Positions 8,567 through 17,651 are shown, counted from the first letter of the stretch. The stretch is DNA of 64,000 nt from JBMNIZ01 sp050951405 (GCA_050951405.1 JBMNIZ010000001.1:62001-126000); one strand, 5' to 3'. Numbers and translations: made by a program. The notes: a model not told the origin generated them from the sequence alone.

Positions 8567-9514
8567 TTAAATCAAGAGGCGAAGAAGAACACCCAGGAAA
8601 CAGGCCAGAAAAGAAACCCCATACATAAGGGTCAGCACCTGCTGGATGTGCTTGACGGACAAAGGCTCCAAAGCTTCTCCCATTTCCGCCCGGTAAGAAG
8701 GCTTTCCCCCGTAAAAATTTAAGCCTCCCAGCTTGATACCCAAGGCCCCGGCTACAGCCGCTTCGGGAATACCGGCATTGGGGCTGGGATGTTTGCCGGC
8801 ATCCCGCCAAAGCGCGGTCCAGGTTCTCCGGCATCCTCCGGGAGTAAAAGGAGCCAACAGCAGCAGGAGCAGCCCCGTCAGCCGAGCCGGCAGGTAATTG
8901 GCTGCGTCGTCCAAGCGAGCGGCCGCCCAGCCCAGATCACGGTAGCGGCTATCCTTATAGCCCACCATGGAATCCAGGGTGTTCACCGCTTTATAAGCCA
9001 AGGCCAGGGGCGCCCCGCCAAGAAAAGCGTAAAAGAGGGGAGAAACAATCCCGTCCACTGTGTTTTCAGCTACCGTCTCCACCACCGCCCTGGCCACCCC
9101 CGCCTCATCCAGTTGGGCCGTATCCCTGCCCACCATCAAGGCTACTTTTTCCCTGGCCTGGGGCAGATCGCCGGCAGCCAGGGGAAGAGCCACCTGCCGG
9201 GCATGGATCCGCAGATCCTTGATGGCCAAGGCGGTATAGAGAAGCCAGGTCTCCACCAAAAGACCCAGGTATTGATTCCCTTGGTAGGCCGCCCGGATCA
9301 ATCCCCAGCTGATCAAGTAGGTCAAGCCCACTACGGCGATAACCAAAAGAATCCCCCCGGCCTTCAGCCCCCGGGAATGGCGAAAAAATTTCCTCACCCA
9401 CTGTTCGCCCAGGCTAATCCCTTTTCCCATGAAAACCACCGGATGGGGAAAACCCCGGGGATCTCCCAAGAGAAGATCTAGAATTACAGCCGCCGGGATT
9501 AGATAATGCAGCAT
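8567..9514 (-). CDS. cbiB: Adenosylcobinamide-phosphate synthase (CbiB/CobD type)
   Basis: 315 residues, membrane protein beginning LIPAAVILDLLLGDP with HPVVFMGK, VETVAENTVDGIVSPLFYAFLGGAPLA in two motifs, and NTLDSMVGYK, all hallmarks of CbiB. It links adenosylcobyric acid with aminopropanol phosphate. Several predicted helices (residues ~1-20, 55-75, 205-225, 290-315). Encoded between cobQ and cobS in the riboswitch-controlled operon. Confidence 0.93.
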   Translation of the reverse strand: MLHYLIPAAVILDLLLGDPRGFPHPVVFMGKGISLGEQWVRKFFRHSRGLKAGGILLVIAVVGLTYLISWGLIRAAYQGNQYLGLLVETWLLYTALAIKDLRIHARQVALPLAAGDLPQAREKVALMVGRDTAQLDEAGVARAVVETVAENTVDGIVSPLFYAFLGGAPLALAYKAVNTLDSMVGYKDSRYRDLGWAAARLDDAANYLPARLTGLLLLLLAPFTPGGCRRTWTALWRDAGKHPSPNAGIPEAAVAGALGIKLGGLNFYGGKPSYRAEMGEALEPLSVKHIQQVLTLMYGVSFLACFLGVLLRLLI

Positions 9515-9529
9515 TTTCTCCCCTCGATT

Positions 9530-10420
9530 CTACTCAAGACTCCGGCCCCCGGCCAGGCCCATGCATTCATAAATCCCGGCCAGATCCAGGTGGGCACGTA
9601 CCCGGGAAGCAACGCTAGAGTACAGTTCTTCCCGGACAGCCAAATCCTTCTCTGCACAGCCTGTAATCCGGCAAAGCCGGTTCTCATCGGGCCTCTCTAG
9701 GGCATCCTCTTCTTCGATCCCATGATCTTTAAGATAAGGAATCACTCCCAAGACTCCTCTCCCCGTTCTTTCCACCAGAAAATCAAGGCCTGGTTTTAAT
9801 AAGCGGACATCCCCCCGGAATTTGTTGATGAAAAAACCCTTCACCCGCTTTCTTTCCTCCCCAGTTAAAAGCTCCAGAGTACCTATAAGGCTGGCAAAGG
9901 CCCCTCCCCGGTGAATATCCGCCACCAGCAGTACAGGGCTTTCTGCCATTTCCGCCGTGGCCATGTTGACAATATCTCCCTCACGCAAATTGATCTCAGC
10001 CGGGCTTCCCGCACCCTCGATGACCAAAAGCTCATATTCTTCCCTGAGCCGATCCAGGCATTGTCTCACTATTTCCTTCGCCCGCGGCAGGAATTCCCGC
10101 CGGTAATCCCAGCCGCTCATTTCTCCCCAATCTCGGCCCAGGACAATAACCCGAGCTCCGGTATCAGTCTGAGGCTGCAGGAGAATAGGGTTCATCTCCA
10201 CCGTGGCCGCAATCCCCGCAGCCTCCGCCTGGAAGCCCTGGGCCGCTCCAATCAGACCTCCTTCTTTTGTTATGTAAACATGAGAGCTCATGTTCTGGGC
10301 CTTAAAAGGAGCCACCCGGTATCCCTCTTCCCGGAAAATCCGGCACAGGGCCGTACAAAGAAGGCTTTTCCCCACCCCGGAGGACGTACCCTGGAGCATG
10401 ATCGTCTTCCCTTTCGCCAT
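9530..10420 (-). CDS. cobQ: Cobyric acid synthase-like protein lacking the glutamine amidotransferase domain
   Basis: 296 residues against ~490-510 for normal CobQ/CbiP. Residues 1-~245 match the ATP-dependent, dethiobiotin-synthetase-like domain (MLQGTSSGVGKSLL, PFKAQNMS, PILLQPQTDTGARVIVLGR, VIEGAGSPAEINL, DIHRGGAFAS, GRGVLGVIPYL). The glutaminase domain with its Cys-His-Glu triad is missing. The last ~30 residues (EELYSSVASRVRAHLDLAGIYECMGL in pieces) resemble the extreme C-terminus of complete CobQ proteins, so the shortening looks like an in-frame internal deletion near 9634-9686, not a frameshift. It may use free ammonia, a separate glutaminase, or be dispensable because cobinamide is salvaged. 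Confidence 0.8.
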   Translation of the reverse strand: MAKGKTIMLQGTSSGVGKSLLCTALCRIFREEGYRVAPFKAQNMSSHVYITKEGGLIGAAQGFQAEAAGIAATVEMNPILLQPQTDTGARVIVLGRDWGEMSGWDYRREFLPRAKEIVRQCLDRLREEYELLVIEGAGSPAEINLREGDIVNMATAEMAESPVLLVADIHRGGAFASLIGTLELLTGEERKRVKGFFINKFRGDVRLLKPGLDFLVERTGRGVLGVIPYLKDHGIEEEDALERPDENRLCRITGCAEKDLAVREELYSSVASRVRAHLDLAGIYECMGLAGGRSLE

Positions 10421-10437
10421 CTGTCTCTTTCTCCCCG

Positions 10438-10998
10438 TTATTTAATAGGAACCGGTATTCCCGCCACCACCAGAAATACCTGCTGGGCCGCCCGGGCTAC
10501 CATCTGGTTGGCCTTTCCATTTAAATCCCGAAAAAAGCGCCCTTCCGCGGTGTCGGGGACCAAGCCCCATCCCACTTCATCGCTGACCACCAGACAGGAA
10601 CAGCTCCCGTCCCTGACTGCGCTGAGAAATGCTTTCACCATGTCCAGTATTGTCTTCTCCTTCTGCTGATCCCAGCCGCCCTCCTTTTGGCCCAAGCTGT
10701 ACATCTGGTTGGCCAGCCAGCCGCTCAGACTGTCCACTAAAAGAAGCCCTTTCTGATCATGCAAGCTGCGCACCGCCTGGGGCAGTTCCAAAGGCTCTTC
10801 GATAGTCTGCCAGGAGGAAGGGCGCCTTTTTTTATGCAGAACAACTCTTTTTTCCATTTCCGGGTCCGTAATGACGGCGGTGGCCAGATAGAAAACCGGC
10901 AGCCCCGCTTCCCGGGCAAGTTGTTCCGCATACTCGCTTTTGCCGCTCCGGCAGCCGCCTGTGATCAAAATCAACCTGTTATTTTCCACCACCGTCAC
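10438..10998 (-). CDS. cobU: Adenosylcobinamide kinase / adenosylcobinamide-phosphate guanylyltransferase (CobU)
   Basis: 186 residues from a GTG at 10998. The P-loop LITGGCRSGKSEYAEQLA is at residues ~11-27, followed by YLATA and VDSLSGWLANQ, and ending in a Rossmann-type VSDEVGWGLVP motif typical of CobU. Bifunctional enzyme that activates cobinamide with GDP before CobS acts. Second gene after the riboswitch, between cobT and cobQ. Confidence 0.93.
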   Translation of the reverse strand: MTVVENNRLILITGGCRSGKSEYAEQLAREAGLPVFYLATAVITDPEMEKRVVLHKKRRPSSWQTIEEPLELPQAVRSLHDQKGLLLVDSLSGWLANQMYSLGQKEGGWDQQKEKTILDMVKAFLSAVRDGSCSCLVVSDEVGWGLVPDTAEGRFFRDLNGKANQMVARAAQQVFLVVAGIPVPIK

Positions 10999-11066
10999 CA
11001 GCCTTGTCCATGGTCATTACCGTTATTATTTTCGTCATCACTCGGGCTTTTCCTTTTCATTCTACC

Positions 11067-12122
11067 CTACTCCCCCTTGCTCACTCCCGCCTCGGCAAAA
11101 GTAGCCATTTCCCTCTGACACTTGATGGCGGCATCTACCAGTAAAAAGCCCAAAGCCGCACCTGTTCCTTCCCCCAAGCGCATATCCAAGGAAAGCATGG
11201 GTTTTAGCCCCAAAAGATTCAGCATGATTTGATGCCCCGGTTCCTGGGAAAGATGGGAGGCGATCATGTAATCCCTGCTCAAAGGCTTTAAGGCCTTAGC
11301 AATGAGGGCTCCCGCGCCGGAAATAAAACCATCGATCAAAACCGGTACCCGCCGGGCCGCCGCCCCCAAAATCACCCCGGCTAAAGCTCCGATCTCCAGG
11401 CCCCCCACCTTGGCCAGCACATCCAATCCATCCCTGGGGTCCGGCCGGTGGAAGGCCAGGGCCCGGTTGATGACCTGCTCCTTGATCTTCATGCCTTCCT
11501 CATCCAGACCGGTGCCTCTGCCGGTGATCCCGGCTGCATCCAGACCGCTGAAAACGGCCAGAATAGCCGTACTGGGAGTGGTGTTGCCGATGCCCATTTC
11601 CCCCGTAGCCACCAGCCTGGCCCCTTTTTCAATCTGTTCCTGAACCAGCTTGATACCCACTTCAATAGCCTGAATAGCTTCCTCTCGGGACATGGCGGGC
11701 CCTTTTAAGAAATTATCGGTTCCCCACTTGACCCGGCAGTTGTGAAGATGGGGGTGCTTAAAGGGCGGAGAGGCAATGCCCACATCAGCCACCACTACTT
11801 TCGCCCCGGCATGCCGGGCCAAAACATTGATGGCCGCTCCGCCCCGCAAAAAATTGAGGACCATCTGAGGGGTGACTTCCTGAGGAAAGGCGGCCACTCC
11901 TTCTTCCACCACCCCATGATCCCCGGCCATGACCATGATGACTTTTTCCCCAAGAGCGGGGATGGGGGTCCGGTAGATCCCCGCCAGCTGGACCACCAGC
12001 TCCTCCAGGACGCCCAGACTGCCTGGCGGTTTGGCCAAATTGTCCAGCCTTTCCCTGGCTTTTTTCTGGCTTTCCCGGTCCAGGGATTCAATCTCTTGTA
12101 AAGTTTTTTCCAGCAGTTCCAC
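11067..12122 (-). CDS. cobT: Nicotinate-nucleotide:dimethylbenzimidazole phosphoribosyltransferase (CobT)
   Basis: About 351 residues from the GTG at 12122, directly behind a very strong AAAGGAGGCATCAGC. A longer in-frame start at 12167 lies inside the attenuator hairpin and is rejected. Motifs: LAKPPGSLG, VMAGDHGVV, GGAAINVLARHAGAKV, VATGEMGIGNTTPS, GLEIGALAGVILGAA, EGTGAALGF. It makes alpha-ribazole-5'-phosphate, the lower-ligand nucleotide. First gene of the B12-riboswitch operon. Confidence 0.93.
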   Translation of the reverse strand: MELLEKTLQEIESLDRESQKKARERLDNLAKPPGSLGVLEELVVQLAGIYRTPIPALGEKVIMVMAGDHGVVEEGVAAFPQEVTPQMVLNFLRGGAAINVLARHAGAKVVVADVGIASPPFKHPHLHNCRVKWGTDNFLKGPAMSREEAIQAIEVGIKLVQEQIEKGARLVATGEMGIGNTTPSTAILAVFSGLDAAGITGRGTGLDEEGMKIKEQVINRALAFHRPDPRDGLDVLAKVGGLEIGALAGVILGAAARRVPVLIDGFISGAGALIAKALKPLSRDYMIASHLSQEPGHQIMLNLLGLKPMLSLDMRLGEGTGAALGFLLVDAAIKCQREMATFAEAGVSKGE

Positions 12123-12151
12123 GCTGATGCCTCCTTTAATGATATTGTCGA

Positions 12152-12191
12152 TAAAAAAAGTTCCCAAGCTGAAATAAGCCTGAGAACTTTA
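12152..12191 (-). terminator. Riboswitch-coupled intrinsic terminator upstream of cobT
   Basis: On the minus strand AAGTTCTCAGGCT pairs over 13 bp (two G-U) with AGCTTGGGAACTT and is followed by seven T. It lies between the cobalamin aptamer and the cobT start, so it is the expression platform for premature termination when B12 is bound. Confidence 0.85.
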
Positions 12192-12204
12192 CCATCATCC
12201 TCCA

Positions 12205-12372
12205 GTCATCCCAACAGGCAGGTCTCCTGGCTCCGGTTCTTCCTCCCCTGATGCCTTCCCGCTTGCGGCAGTGGCGTCAAGATCAGGTTCGTCCCCGTTA
12301 CAGTGATGGGTTCGCGCAAGAATTGCACTTGCTTCCCTATTCTCCCTTCCAGGCACCTGCTGGGTTTGCCTT
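12205..12372 (-). promoter_or_regulatory. Cobalamin (B12) riboswitch
   Basis: The minus strand carries the classical B12-element parts in order: GGTGCCTGGAAGGGAG, GCAATTCTTGCGCG, CCCATCACTGTAACGGGG, GAAGGCATCAGG and the B12 box GAGCCAGGAGACCTGCC. The 5' CAGCAGGT and 3' ACCTGCCTG close stem P1. It precedes a terminator hairpin and cobT, so the operon cobT-cobU-cobQ-cbiB-cobS-pduX-cobD-cobC should be shut off by adenosylcobalamin through transcription termination. Confidence 0.95.
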
Positions 12373-12390
12373 TGTCTTCAGTTTTAAAAT

Positions 12391-12405
12391 ATTATACCAT
12401 ATGTT
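12391..12405 (-). promoter_or_regulatory. Probable extended -10 promoter of the cob operon
   Basis: On the minus strand TGGTATAAT (extended -10, TATAAT at 12391-12396) lies just upstream of the riboswitch 5' side. No good -35 at 17 bp. Confidence 0.5.
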
Positions 12406-12414
12406 GAAAGAAAT

Positions 12415-12442
12415 GGGGGACCGATATAGGCATCGGCCCCTA
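12415..12442 (-). terminator. Hairpin behind btuD
   Basis: GGGGCCGAT / ATCGGTCCCC stem on the minus strand directly behind the btuD stop, followed by a weak pyrimidine tract; it probably separates the btu transcript from the cob promoter. Confidence 0.55.
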
Positions 12443-12445
12443 CAT

Positions 12446-13725
12446 TTATTTGCCTTTCTTTTCCTCTCCCAGCTGGGTAAGCAAGGGAAAAATCTCCGCC
12501 GGCTGCTTCACCCCGTAGGCGGCGCCATCCAGCAGTTCCCGATAAACCCGGGCGGCTTTTCCTCCGGTAAAATCCCTTTCCTCCACCTCACCGTCCCCCA
12601 CCAGGACCACGGGCTTGCCTTGCCCGGCCGCCTCCCGGGCCTGGAGCAAATTCCCCAGATTGCCCGTGCCAAAGGGAATAGGCATGACCACCACCAGGTC
12701 CGCAGCCTGAATCAACTGCCGGTTTTTCTCATAGGTTTCCGGCTGATGCCGGTAAAGGGAGCCTCTTCCACCAATTCCAGCCCCAGGGATTTGGCTTTGC
12801 TCCAGTCACTGTCCCCGATATTCAACACGCCGCAGCTGACTTGATACCCGTTCTGCACCAACTTGTCCATGATAAAGGAACCAGTGCCTCCGCCGCAAAT
12901 CAGGTGCACCCGCATTCCAATTTTTTCAGAAGTTTCCGGGCTGCTCCGTCCCACGGGAATAACATTGAAACGCCCCGTTAAATCATTGGGAGCGATAATC
13001 ACTTCCATGCCGTAAACTTCCCTCAGATTGGCGGCGGTGAGCACTTTTTCCGGTGCACCGGCGGCAAAAATGCTCCGTCTGTGCAAGAGAATTACATACT
13101 TACTGAACTGAGCGGCCAGGTTCAAATCATGGAGTACGGCCAGGATGGTAATCCGGCTGGTTTCATTCAGGCTCTGGAGCAATTCCAAGAGCTCCATTTG
13201 ATATTGCAAGTCCAGATGGGCAGTGGGCTCATCCAGCAAAAGAACCTGAGGCTCCTGGGCCAGAGCCCGGGCCACGATGACCCGCTGCCTCTCCCCTCCG
13301 CTGATTTCAGTAATGAGGCGATCCCGCAGTTCCCAGGTGCCGGTCAATTCCATGGCCCAACGGGCCACAGCCAGATCCTGGGGACTGTCTCCCTGAAATC
13401 TTCTCTGATGGGGCATTCTTCCCATCAGCACAGCCTCCAAGACAGTGAAGGGAAACTGCACCTGGGTTTCCTGGGGCACCACCGCCAGTTTCCTGGCCAG
13501 TTCCTTAGGACTGATGCGAAAGATCTCTTCTCCCCGAAGAAAAACAGCCCCTTCCTGAGGAGTGAGGCTGGCGGAAATGTTTTTCAACAGAGTGGATTTA
13601 CCCGAGCCATTAGGTCCAACGATAACCACAAAGCCGCCCTGCTGCACTTGGAAGGAAATCTCCTCCAAAACCCGCAGCTCTCCGTAACTAAAGGCCAGCT
13701 CTTGCACCTGAAGATAAGGCCGCAC
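12446..13725 (-). CDS. btuD: Cobalamin ABC transporter ATPase (BtuD-like) with extra C-terminal Rossmann-like domain (one frameshift)
   Basis: About 426 residues if a one-base deletion near 12740 is repaired (AGCCGG, expected AGCCCGG). Residues 1-~255 are an ABC ATPase of the FecE/BtuD type: GPNGSGKSTLLK, SGGERQR signature, LLLDEPTAHLDL, H-loop LAVLHDLN. The remaining ~170 residues are an unusual extension (MRVHLICGGGTGSFIMDKL, then after the frameshift ADLVVVMPIPFGTGNLGNLL and GKPVVLVGDGEVEERDF) that resembles nucleotide-binding Rossmann folds and whose role I do not know. Works with the permease and binding protein encoded just upstream. Confidence 0.82.
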
Positions 13726-13790
13726 CTGTCTCTCTCCTTCCGGGAAACAACATCTCAGCTTCGTCAGATCAACTTAACTCCCGCACCCAC

Positions 13791-14837
13791 CTAGAATACT
13801 CCCCTTTTCTTCCGGCGAAGCAGGTAAATAAAAAAAGGACCGCCGAAGAAAGCCGTGATAATGCCCACCGGTATTTCAGCCGGCGCCAGGGCAATTCTAG
13901 CAAAAGTATCCGCTGCCACCAAAAAAGCCCCTCCGGCCATGGCCGCTGCCGGCAACAAAATACGGTGGTCCGGGCCCACTATCAAGCGCATAATATGGGG
14001 AACAATCAAGCCCACAAAACCAATGGTGCCACTGACGGCCACAGCCGCCGCTACAGTAAAGGAAGATACCACCAGCAGAAGTTTTTTCGCCCTTTCCGTG
14101 TCAATCCCTAAATGACGGGCTGTTTCCTCACCGAACAACATGGCATTCAAATCCTTGGCAAAAACCCAGAGAACGGCAATGCCCGTAAGAATAATGACGG
14201 CGGCCACCTGGAGATGGGACCAGTCTTTGCCGGAAAAACTTCCCAACATCCAGTACACCACCTGGTGCAGCTCCCTATTGTTGAACAACAAAATGAAGGA
14301 CATCAGTGCACTCATGAAGGAGCTTAAAGCAATACCCGCCAAAAGCAGGTTATGGACAGGAAGTTTATTGCCCACCCGAGCCACCTGGTAAACCACCCCG
14401 GTGGCAAGAAGAGCTCCGCAAAAAGCCGCCAAAGGCAGTGCCCACAGGCCCAGAACGGCACTGAAGCCGGTCACAATAGCGGCAGTGGCACCCAAGGCCG
14501 CTCCCGAGGAAACCCCGATGACAAAAGGGTCGGCCATGGGGTTTTTAAATAATCCCTGCAAAGCCGCGCCTACAGCGGCCAAAGCCCCACCCACCAAGGA
14601 AGCCAGCAGGACCCGGGGCATCCGCACCCGGTAGACAATAGACTGATGAGCAGCCGGATACTTGTCCGGATCAACCAGACCGCGGAGAAAAGGAATTTTG
14701 CCCAAAGTCAATTCCAGTGCTTCCGGAAAGGAAATATCAGCCGGGCCCAAGGTCATGCTGACCACCATGATCAGAAGGAGAGAAGCTAAACCCAGACAAA
14801 GAGCCAGGCAGCGCCAGCGTTTTCTTCTTTTTGCCAT
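13791..14837 (-). CDS. btuC: Cobalamin/siderophore-type ABC permease (BtuC/FecCD family)
   Basis: 348 residues, about ten hydrophobic helices, FecCD family. Family motifs: RMPRVLLASLVGGALAAVGA, GLFKNPMADPFVIGVSSGA, RHLGIDTERAK, GFVGLIVPHIMR and PAEIPVGIITAFFGGPFFIYLL near the C-terminus. Context (cbiZ, cob genes, BtuF-like protein) supports corrinoid uptake over iron-siderophore uptake, but the family alone cannot decide. Intact. Confidence 0.87.
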   Translation of the reverse strand: MAKRRKRWRCLALCLGLASLLLIMVVSMTLGPADISFPEALELTLGKIPFLRGLVDPDKYPAAHQSIVYRVRMPRVLLASLVGGALAAVGAALQGLFKNPMADPFVIGVSSGAALGATAAIVTGFSAVLGLWALPLAAFCGALLATGVVYQVARVGNKLPVHNLLLAGIALSSFMSALMSFILLFNNRELHQVVYWMLGSFSGKDWSHLQVAAVIILTGIAVLWVFAKDLNAMLFGEETARHLGIDTERAKKLLLVVSSFTVAAAVAVSGTIGFVGLIVPHIMRLIVGPDHRILLPAAAMAGGAFLVAADTFARIALAPAEIPVGIITAFFGGPFFIYLLRRKKRGVF

Positions 14838-14893
14838 GAAATCCTCCGTATGCTTTCACATTACTATGATGAAAACCCCATCAACTGCCGAAG

Positions 14894-15852
14894 TTATTTG
14901 GAAAACAGGTCCGGATGAATGATTTCAGCCATCTTTTCCAGCCCTTCTACTATCCGTGGGCCCGGCAAAGTGACCAGATCATCTTCTATAGCATAGACCC
15001 GGTCCTGTTGCACCGCCGTTAATTCTCCATAGCCGGGCCGGTTTTTCACATCGGTAGGCGTATGGGCATGATCATTGATCACGTATACTTCCGGATCCCT
15101 TTCCAACAGCGTTTCCAGGCTGAACTGGGCATAATCCTGGGAAAGATCAGAGGCAACATTTTCCCCGCCAGCGATGGTAATCAGGCTATGAATAAAAGAA
15201 CCAGGGCCTGCCGTCATCAACGGATCATCCCAGACTTCAAAAAAGACTCTGGGTTTGCCGGATGCTGAAGATATCTTGTCTTCTACTCTTTGAATCCTTC
15301 CCTCCAGCTTTTCCACCAGTGCGATGGAAGAATCAATGGTGCCGGTCACCAACCCGGCCAGTTCAATGTTGGCCAGAACTTCGTCCAAGGTTTGGGCATC
15401 CAGGGCCACCACGCTGATCCCCAAATCCTCAAACTGTTTCACCATGTCTGCCTGAATGCCCCCGGCCACAAAAACCACTTCCGGTTCTGCTTCGATGATC
15501 AGCTCCAAATTAGGATCACTAAAGCCTCCCACCCTGGGTTTTTCCAGGGCTTCAGGCGGGTAGTGACAATAGTCTGTCACTCCCACAATCATCTCACCGG
15601 CGTCGATGGCAAACAAAATTTCCGTAATGGCCGGAGAAAGGGAAATAATCCGTTCCGGATTTTTTCAATAGTAATTTCCCTGCCCAGGCTGTCCACAATG
15701 GTCACGGGAAAGCCGAGATCAGGATTTTCCATCTGGGGCAGGTTCGGCTCCTGACCGCTGACTGGATCCTGGGGAGTGTCTCCACCACAGCCCATACTGC
15801 CGAAAAGAAACAATATGGCAAAAACCAGCAAAATCCCGAGAGTCTTCTTCAT
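14894..15852 (-). CDS. btuF: Corrinoid ABC transporter substrate-binding lipoprotein (BtuF-like; one frameshift)
   Basis: Starts at ATG 15852 (MKKTLGILLVFAILFLFGSMGC; GGGAGAG upstream) with a lipoprotein signal ending in the lipobox SMGC. The frame breaks near 15660, where six A/T replace an expected seven; repair gives IEKNPERIISLSPAITEILFAID, the canonical start of a periplasmic-binding domain of the BtuF/FhuD class. The rest (AQTLDEVLANIELAG, GPGSFIHSLITIAGGENVA) is intact, about 320 residues in all. First component of the btuFCD set, transcribed with cbiZ. Confidence 0.87.
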
Positions 15853-15931
15853 TTCGTTCTCTCCCATCACAAAAATATACCTGCCGGTAAGATTACGCCA
15901 TCAGCCCTTTTTTTCCTGCAGGGAAATCTCA

Positions 15932-17032
15932 TTACTTGGGCAGTCCATCCAGGACTTTGAAGTTTAACCAATCCAGCAGAAGGGGAATCAGCCCCTCAGC
16001 GGCCCCGCCCCCCTTTTCCTCTACGGGAGATAAAGCTTCTGCCGGAAGGGAAAGGATTTTTCGGGCTGCCGCCTGGGCCGCTTCCGGCGGCAGCAGCCCC
16101 CAGCGGACTTGATCCGCCAGGTGAATTACCGCCGAGGCCAGAGAGACTACTTCCGGCTCCTTTTCTATCTTTTCCAGGACCCGAAAATAAGACTCCCTGT
16201 CTTTTTGTCCGGCCCCGGCCCTCTGCCAGAGGAGGAGAGCATCCACCTGAAAGCGTTTCAGCCTTGCCAAAACACTCTGCTGCCGCCGGGGGGATAATCC
16301 GGTTTCCAAAAAAAGGGCCCTTTTCACCGCCTTTTTGACCGAGCTGCCGATTAATTCCCCCAATTTCGCATGGAGGCCGGCATCGGTGAGAAGCAGAGAT
16401 GAAGCCGGATCAGCCGCAATGATCATCCCGTCCGTTCCGGACCCGGTGGCCAGCTCCTCCGAATAGCAGCTGGGAGCCATCAATTCCTGCAGAGCGGCAG
16501 TTTTCGCTTCGGTGGCCGTAATCAAGGCTCGCAGTAAGGTGGGCGGCGGCAAAAAACCGTTCATGGAAAGAAATATGTTAATTGTGCCCGGCAGAGGGCG
16601 GAAGGAACCCTTCTCTTCCACGTAAGAAGCCGGGTCTCCGGCCCGGCCTCCATTAACATCCACCCCGGCGGTGGCCACCGCCAATACCTCCAAATTTTGA
16701 AAAACCTCCACTTGAAAAGCGGCGTTTTCCATGCGGGCGGCAGTTAAAAGGCCGGAACTCCTCTCGGGATCAAGCCCCAGCTCCACGGCAGTCATGGCCA
16801 GATAAGCTTCCAGCCCGCCTCCCGGCAGATCTCGAGGGGAAGAAGCCTCAGAGACGGTGTGGTTGAAAACGGCCTCAATCCCTTGCTGAATGCCTCCTTG
16901 AAGAGGCGAAGTGCCGGCGGTAATTCTGGGACCGGCAAATTGGAGCACCAGGGAATTATTCCCTCTCCAGAGAAAATCCCCGCCGGCAGTACGGTAAATG
17001 ATTTCCACGAATACTTCACTTCCTTGCTTCAC
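15932..17032 (-). CDS. cbiZ: Adenosylcobinamide amidohydrolase (CbiZ) with C-terminal extension
   Basis: 366 residues from GTG 17032; GTG 17008 behind AAGGAAG is an alternative start. Residues ~30-225 match CbiZ: LTAARMENAAFQ, AVATAGVDVNGGRAGDPASY, PGTINIFLSMNGFLPPPTLLRA, ATEAKTAALQEL and ATGSGTDGMI. CbiZ hydrolyses the aminopropanol amide of cobinamides so that they re-enter synthesis as cobyric acid. Residues ~230-366 are a helical region rich in Ala/Leu/Lys that I do not recognise. It lies ~80 bp upstream of btuF and 38 bp after dmsB-like, so salvage is coupled to uptake. Confidence 0.85.
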   Translation of the reverse strand: MKQGSEVFVEIIYRTAGGDFLWRGNNSLVLQFAGPRITAGTSPLQGGIQQGIEAVFNHTVSEASSPRDLPGGGLEAYLAMTAVELGLDPERSSGLLTAARMENAAFQVEVFQNLEVLAVATAGVDVNGGRAGDPASYVEEKGSFRPLPGTINIFLSMNGFLPPPTLLRALITATEAKTAALQELMAPSCYSEELATGSGTDGMIIAADPASSLLLTDAGLHAKLGELIGSSVKKAVKRALFLETGLSPRRQQSVLARLKRFQVDALLLWQRAGAGQKDRESYFRVLEKIEKEPEVVSLASAVIHLADQVRWGLLPPEAAQAAARKILSLPAEALSPVEEKGGGAAEGLIPLLLDWLNFKVLDGLPK

Positions 17033-17069
17033 ATCTTAAGAAACACCCCGGTGGTCTTTCCGGCTGCTT

Positions 17070-17651
17070 TTACCTGGATCCGGCTCCATCAAGGGCTGAA
17101 TACCTTCCCTGCTCCTCCAACCAATAACGAACACGCTTTCCGGCCGGAAGAAAACGGATAGAAGGACGGGTCAAACGAATGTCGGGAAAGCCTTCCACTG
17201 TTAATACGGCCCCTTTCTCTTCCGGATCTCCCAAATCGATTGTTTGCAGGGCCCCTGTATGGCAAGCCGAAACGCAAGCAGTTGCCAAATTCTTTTCCAG
17301 CCGGGGTAGACAGAAATCGCATTTGGTCACTTTGTTTTTTTCCGGATCCAACTGGGGAGCCCGGTAGGGGCAGGCCTTAATACAAGTCCTGCAGCCGTCA
17401 CAACGGTTGGAATCAATCAAGACAATACCGTCTCTTCTCTTCCCATAAGCTCTTTGAGGACAAACCCGGAAACATTCCGGACTGGCACAATGATTGCACG
17501 AAATGGAAAGAAAAGTGGAGAAGGAGTTGGCAATAACCCTCCGCCAGCGGACCCATTTTCCTGTTTGGTGTTCATTCCGACAGGCCAGTTCACAAGACCG
17601 GCAGCCGATACAAAGTCCCACATGAAACAAGAAGCCCTTTTGTCTAACCAT
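17070..17651 (-). CDS. DmsB-type iron-sulfur subunit of the cytoplasmic oxidoreductase
   Basis: 193 residues. Four-cluster ferredoxin of the DmsB/PsrB type: CIGCRSCELAC (I), CNHCASPECFRVCP (II), CDGCRTCIKACPYRAP (III), CDFC...CVSAC (IV), with no membrane segment. It overlaps the 3' end of the molybdopterin subunit gene by 8 bp, so the two are translationally coupled. Passes electrons to or from the catalytic subunit. The partner lacks a Tat signal and no anchor gene follows, so the complex is probably cytoplasmic. Confidence 0.85.
   Translation of the reverse strand: MVRQKGFLFHVGLCIGCRSCELACRNEHQTGKWVRWRRVIANSFSTFLSISCNHCASPECFRVCPQRAYGKRRDGIVLIDSNRCDGCRTCIKACPYRAPQLDPEKNKVTKCDFCLPRLEKNLATACVSACHTGALQTIDLGDPEEKGAVLTVEGFPDIRLTRPSIRFLPAGKRVRYWLEEQGRYSALDGAGSR

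Noticed and set aside
12123..12167. Longer cobT start at 12167
   Set aside because: It lies in the attenuator hairpin; GTG 12122 has a perfect ribosome site and matches the family length.
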